Part shown: positions 7,336-9,624 of the stretch, in pieces
Layout of the letters: each line of letters opens with the position of its first letter
Position numbering within the stretch: position 1 is the first letter of the stretch
Assembly: GCA_007116605.1 (NCBI GenBank)
Contig: SKID01000336.1
Coordinates: 1-9,624 of the forward strand
DNA: 9,624 bases
DNA from: Tissierellia bacterium
Lineage (GTDB): Bacteria; Bacillota; Clostridia; Tissierellales; Dethiosulfatibacteraceae
Direction of reading: 5' to 3'
Notes under the pieces: generated by a model
What the model was told of the DNA's origin: nothing
Seen by the model: the letters and a program-made list of their open reading frames with translations, nothing else
Database searches by the model: none
Program-made: the position numbers and the translations under genes

Positions 7336-8574
7336 CTATTTTTTGATTTTTAAGATTACGCAATCATCAATCGTGGCAAATCCATCAACAATATCTTCTG
7401 CTAAGGCTCTACATGTAGGAGCACCACATGATCCACAATCTAATTTAGGCAATGCTTTCCATATTTTTTCCACTCTATCTAGTCTCTCAACAGCTGCTTT
7501 AAGGGACAATCCTGCATTTCCATTATCTGTTAGCCGAATTTCCATATTAAATAATCCAGCCTTTTCAAACTCGTCAAATCTTCCTAAGTCATCGATGAGT
7601 ATCGTTGATGTATCTGTGGTTTTTATAATATAATTAATATTATTTTTAGCAACAAATGGATTTTCAAAGTTAAACTGTCCACCTAAACAACTTTCATTGC
7701 ACGCCATTAATTCTACAAAATCAATATGGTCTAGTTTTCCATTTTCAATTTCTTCTAAAATATTTAAAACATTTTCTATCCCTGATACAGCAATACTATT
7801 GTCTATTTCACAAGCTTCACATTGACCTCCTGAAACAGTCCACTTTAATCCTTTGAGCGATGGGTTGGAGAAACAAATATCTTTTTGCATTTTCATCTCT
7901 CGGATAAGATCTCCAAAAATTTCTTTTAAAGAAATCACCTTGTCTATCTTTGAATGTTCAGTACCAACAGGTTTATGGACACTAATGGCTTTTGCTGGAC
8001 AAGGGGATATATAAAACACTTCAATATCTTCTTCTTTGATATTAAAAAGTTCTTTTGCGTTTTTCCTTGCTAATAAGGCTGAAATTTCCATAGGGCTTTC
8101 AATCAGCAAAATATTGTCTAAAAGAGCAGGGTATTTCACCTTAATCAATCGCACGACTGCAGGACAATTAGAGTTAATAATTGGTCTTATATCTTTTAGT
8201 TGAGACACTCTATTTTTGACCGCTAGCGATAAAAGTTCTGCTGCCCAGCTTTCATCATAGACATAATCAAATCCTAACGATAACAAAGCCCGGTGAATAT
8301 TACAGATCTCAGTTCCAATATGAAACTGACCATACACCGCTGTGGATGGAATAACAATTGAAAACTTCTCTTTAGAAATATCATCTTTCCTGTTAGTCAG
8401 AGGGTTGTAAGCATTATAAGGACAAACCCTTATACATTCACCGCAATGAATACATTTGTCATCATTAATAGCTGCCTTATCATCCACTAGTCTTATAGCT
8501 TCAGTAGGACATTTTCGCATGCAATTAGTACATCCCTCGCATTTGTCTTTATCTAGATAAAAAGCTCTCTCCAA
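7336..8574 (-). CDS. [FeFe]-hydrogenase-like iron-sulfur protein, probable redox sensor
   Basis: This is a soluble protein of about 412 residues. It has two N-terminal [4Fe-4S] ferredoxin motifs (C12, 15, 18, 22 and C41, 44, 47, 51), then a domain like the hydrogenase large subunit. It ends in a four-cysteine Fe-S domain (C380, 383, 388, 405) like the RnfB N-terminal one. The three hydrogenase signature regions are recognisable: NSNCP (Cys137), SPCPAK (Cys192, Lys195) and LMACNESCLGG (Cys292, Cys296). The four H-cluster-type cysteines and the lysine are therefore kept. The proton-relay Cys of TSCCP is Asn here, and the Glu of MPCxxKxxE is Ser. An extra CxxC (252, 255) sits in the GGVMEA-like segment. 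Turnover as a normal hydrogenase is doubtful; sensing is inferred. TTG at 8574 is preferred as start because AAGGTG lies six bases upstream; GTG at 8583 is the alternative. Confidence 0.85.
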   Translation of the reverse strand: MERAFYLDKDKCEGCTNCMRKCPTEAIRLVDDKAAINDDKCIHCGECIRVCPYNAYNPLTNRKDDISKEKFSIVIPSTAVYGQFHIGTEICNIHRALLSLGFDYVYDESWAAELLSLAVKNRVSQLKDIRPIINSNCPAVVRLIKVKYPALLDNILLIESPMEISALLARKNAKELFNIKEEDIEVFYISPCPAKAISVHKPVGTEHSKIDKVISLKEIFGDLIREMKMQKDICFSNPSLKGLKWTVSGGQCEACEIDNSIAVSGIENVLNILEEIENGKLDHIDFVELMACNESCLGGQFNFENPFVAKNNINYIIKTTDTSTILIDDLGRFDEFEKAGLFNMEIRLTDNGNAGLSLKAAVERLDRVEKIWKALPKLDCGSCGAPTCRALAEDIVDGFATIDDCVILKIKK

Positions 8575-8586
8575 TGAATTCACCTT

Positions 8587-9012
8587 CTATTCAATATTTA
8601 TATCGATATCTATTTTTGTCCCTTCCTCAGTTGATGAAATTTTAAATGCATCTGAATTTTTTTTCATATTTGGCAATCCCATACCCGCACCAAATCCTAA
8701 TTCTCTAGCTGCATTAGAAGCAGTAGAAAAACCTTCTGTCATTGCTAATTCTAAATTTTTAATCCCTGGACCATTATCATAAGCTCTTAAAGTGAGTTTA
8801 TCGTCATATATTTCTAAATAAATATTTCCTCCATTTGAATGAATGATAATATTAATTTCAGCTTCATAGGATATAATTGATACCCTTCTAACAATCACAG
8901 GGGATATCCCTAATTGCTTTAGATTACGCTTGATGGCACTAGAGGCTGTGCCTGCAATATTGAAATCATTAGCAATCACTTCATATTCAAATATCTTAAT
9001 CAATTCTGCCAT
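8587..9012 (-). CDS. RsbT/RsbW-like ATP-binding protein (anti-sigma-type kinase fold)
   Basis: This 141-residue soluble protein has the compact HATPase fold of the RsbT/RsbW/SpoIIAB group, serine-kinase-like regulators that act by partner switching. Motifs are an N-box around ISYEAEINIIIHS (47-59, with Glu50 and Asn54), a G1 box YDNGPGI (78-84) and a glycine-rich G2 box ELGFGAGMGLPNMKK (104-118), ending in a GTKIDIDI strand. No anti-anti-sigma (STAS) partner or sigma factor is in the window, so its substrate may be one of the neighbouring DRTGG or Fe-S proteins (inference). It overlaps the preceding gene by 17 bases, with AAAGGA seven bases before the ATG. The Fe-S gene follows at once. Confidence 0.85.
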   Translation of the reverse strand: MAELIKIFEYEVIANDFNIAGTASSAIKRNLKQLGISPVIVRRVSIISYEAEINIIIHSNGGNIYLEIYDDKLTLRAYDNGPGIKNLELAMTEGFSTASNAARELGFGAGMGLPNMKKNSDAFKISSTEEGTKIDIDINIE

Positions 9013-9361
9013 TACTAAATCCTTTTACGCCTCCAGCATACAATATACCACAAGAATTGTACATATTCAAATTAGTTGTTAATAGTGCCATCCCATTTTC
9101 TTTTGCCATCTGAACCACTTCTGGATGTGGCTTCTTTCCTCTTACCAAGACAATTACGCATAAATCCAACATCTCTGCCGTCCTGATGAGTTGTGTATTG
9201 TTTAATCCAGACACCAATACAGCATTCTCATCTAAATAAATTGATGCTAAAACATCACTCATTAAATCCGAAGCATATGCTCCAATGATTTCTTTTTCTA
9301 ATAAGTGTTCACCTGAATGCAACTCAGCATTCAACAACTCTTTAATCTTTGACACCTTCAT
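8996..9361 (-). CDS. DRTGG-domain protein (first copy)
   Basis: This is the first gene of the regulatory module, a 121-residue soluble protein of the DRTGG fold. The segment EIIGAYASDLMSDVLAS (24-40) aligns position for position with the same segment of the second DRTGG protein. A VQMAKENGMALLTTN stretch (83-97) resembles the end of the domain. The C-terminus (GILYAGGVKGFSNGRID) extends beyond its paralogue and includes Cys104 just before it. The start at 9361 is chosen because GGAGG lies five bases before it. An ATG at 9373 contains that ribosome site itself (ATGGAGG) and is unlikely. Ligand and partners are unknown. Confidence 0.82.
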   Translation of the reverse strand: MKVSKIKELLNAELHSGEHLLEKEIIGAYASDLMSDVLASIYLDENAVLVSGLNNTQLIRTAEMLDLCVIVLVRGKKPHPEVVQMAKENGMALLTTNLNMYNSCGILYAGGVKGFSNGRID

Positions 9362-9396
9362 AATTTCCTCCATTAAAGTTATGATTAGTATCTATA

Positions 9397-9425
9397 AATA
9401 TATCATATTGTTAATTTTTTGTCTA
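9397..9425 (-). promoter_or_regulatory. Candidate sigma-A promoter of the regulatory module
   Basis: On the minus strand TAGACA (9420-9425) and TATATT (9397-9402) are 17 bases apart. Each differs from consensus at one position, and TGA before the -10 box makes an extended -10. Initiation near 9390 would leave a leader of about 29 bases before the DRTGG start. An overlapping alternative is TTAACA-N16-GATACT a few bases downstream. Confidence 0.5.
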
Positions 9426-9486
9426 TCTTACATTGGTTTAGAAAGTCTCGTGTTCAGCTTTTCCATTATTAAATTCATTCCTTTTT

Positions 9487-9518
9487 ATTGTATCATAAGG
9501 TGCCACAATTTGTTATGA
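9487..9518 (-). promoter_or_regulatory. Weak second promoter candidate with overlapping inverted repeat
   Basis: On the minus strand an extended -10 (TGATACAAT, 9487-9495) lies 18 bases after a poor -35 (ATAACA, 9511-9516). The inverted repeat TCATAA (9493-9498) and TTATGA (9513-9518), spaced by 14 bases, covers the -35 to -10 interval. This resembles the dyad in the rnf promoter in half-site (TCA[C/T]AA) and placement, but its total length is 26 rather than 24 bases. It may be a distal promoter of the module or chance. Confidence 0.25.
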
Positions 9519-9624
9519 GAATTTTATGGGAATCTTTTCGTTTGTCTCCTTTTTTAGTCACTTAATTACAAAATATATTGATGCATTTTTACTTTTAAAG
9601 CATCTATGTTGCATTATCTGCATT

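Noticed and set aside
9430..9480. Tiny minus-strand frame (about 16 codons) after AAAAGGA, considered as a leader peptide.
   Set aside because: Spacing from the ribosome-like site is poor, it has no regulatory codon runs, and no attenuator hairpin follows.
9285..9518. Plus-strand reading frame of 77 codons crossing the start of the regulatory module.
   Set aside because: It runs antisense through the DRTGG start and promoter region, has no ribosome site and its product looks like translated AT-rich noncoding DNA.
9580..9604. Inverted repeat GATGC...GCATC near the right edge, considered as the terminator of an upstream gene.
   Set aside because: The stem is only five base pairs plus a bulged A/T extension, with no U-run, and the neighbouring gene is not visible.

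Overview
This AT-rich window is almost entirely coding, and every supported gene lies on the minus strand, so transcription runs from high to low coordinates. The gene order rnfCDGEAB, the long multi-cluster RnfB, the strong AGGAGG ribosome sites and the AT-rich codon use point to an anaerobic member of the Clostridia (Bacillota). The genus cannot be resolved from the sequence alone.

Upstream block (about 9425 to 5736). A candidate promoter at 9397-9425 leads into six tightly packed genes: a DRTGG-domain protein, an RsbT/RsbW-like ATPase, a soluble iron-sulfur protein with a [FeFe]-hydrogenase-like core, a second DRTGG protein, a PHP-domain phosphoesterase and a second stand-alone histidine-kinase-type ATPase. 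None has an obvious membrane segment. From general knowledge of clostridial genomes, sets like this often accompany electron-bifurcating [FeFe]-hydrogenase operons and are thought to sense redox state or hydrogen. Here the set sits directly upstream of rnf.

Downstream block (5631 to 68). After a 104-base gap holding a good promoter candidate with a nested inverted repeat, rnfC, rnfD, rnfG, rnfE, rnfA and rnfB follow with gaps of 0 to 14 bases or a 4-base overlap. They encode a complete Rnf complex, the membrane ferredoxin:NAD+ oxidoreductase that couples electron flow to Na+ or H+ export. A perfect-looking hairpin at 1-47 with T-runs on both sides ends the operon.

How they may work together (inference): the hydrogenase-like iron-sulfur protein, ATPases, DRTGG proteins and PHP enzyme would read the ferredoxin or hydrogen state and tune the Rnf complex or its expression. 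The main oddities are an RnfG with two FMN-binding domains instead of one, a hydrogenase-like protein that keeps the four H-cluster cysteines but has lost proton-relay residues, and operator-like dyads within promoter candidates.

The 251 bases at 9374-9624 hold promoter candidates and no convincing gene. No tRNA, rRNA, CRISPR array, insertion sequence or origin was seen.
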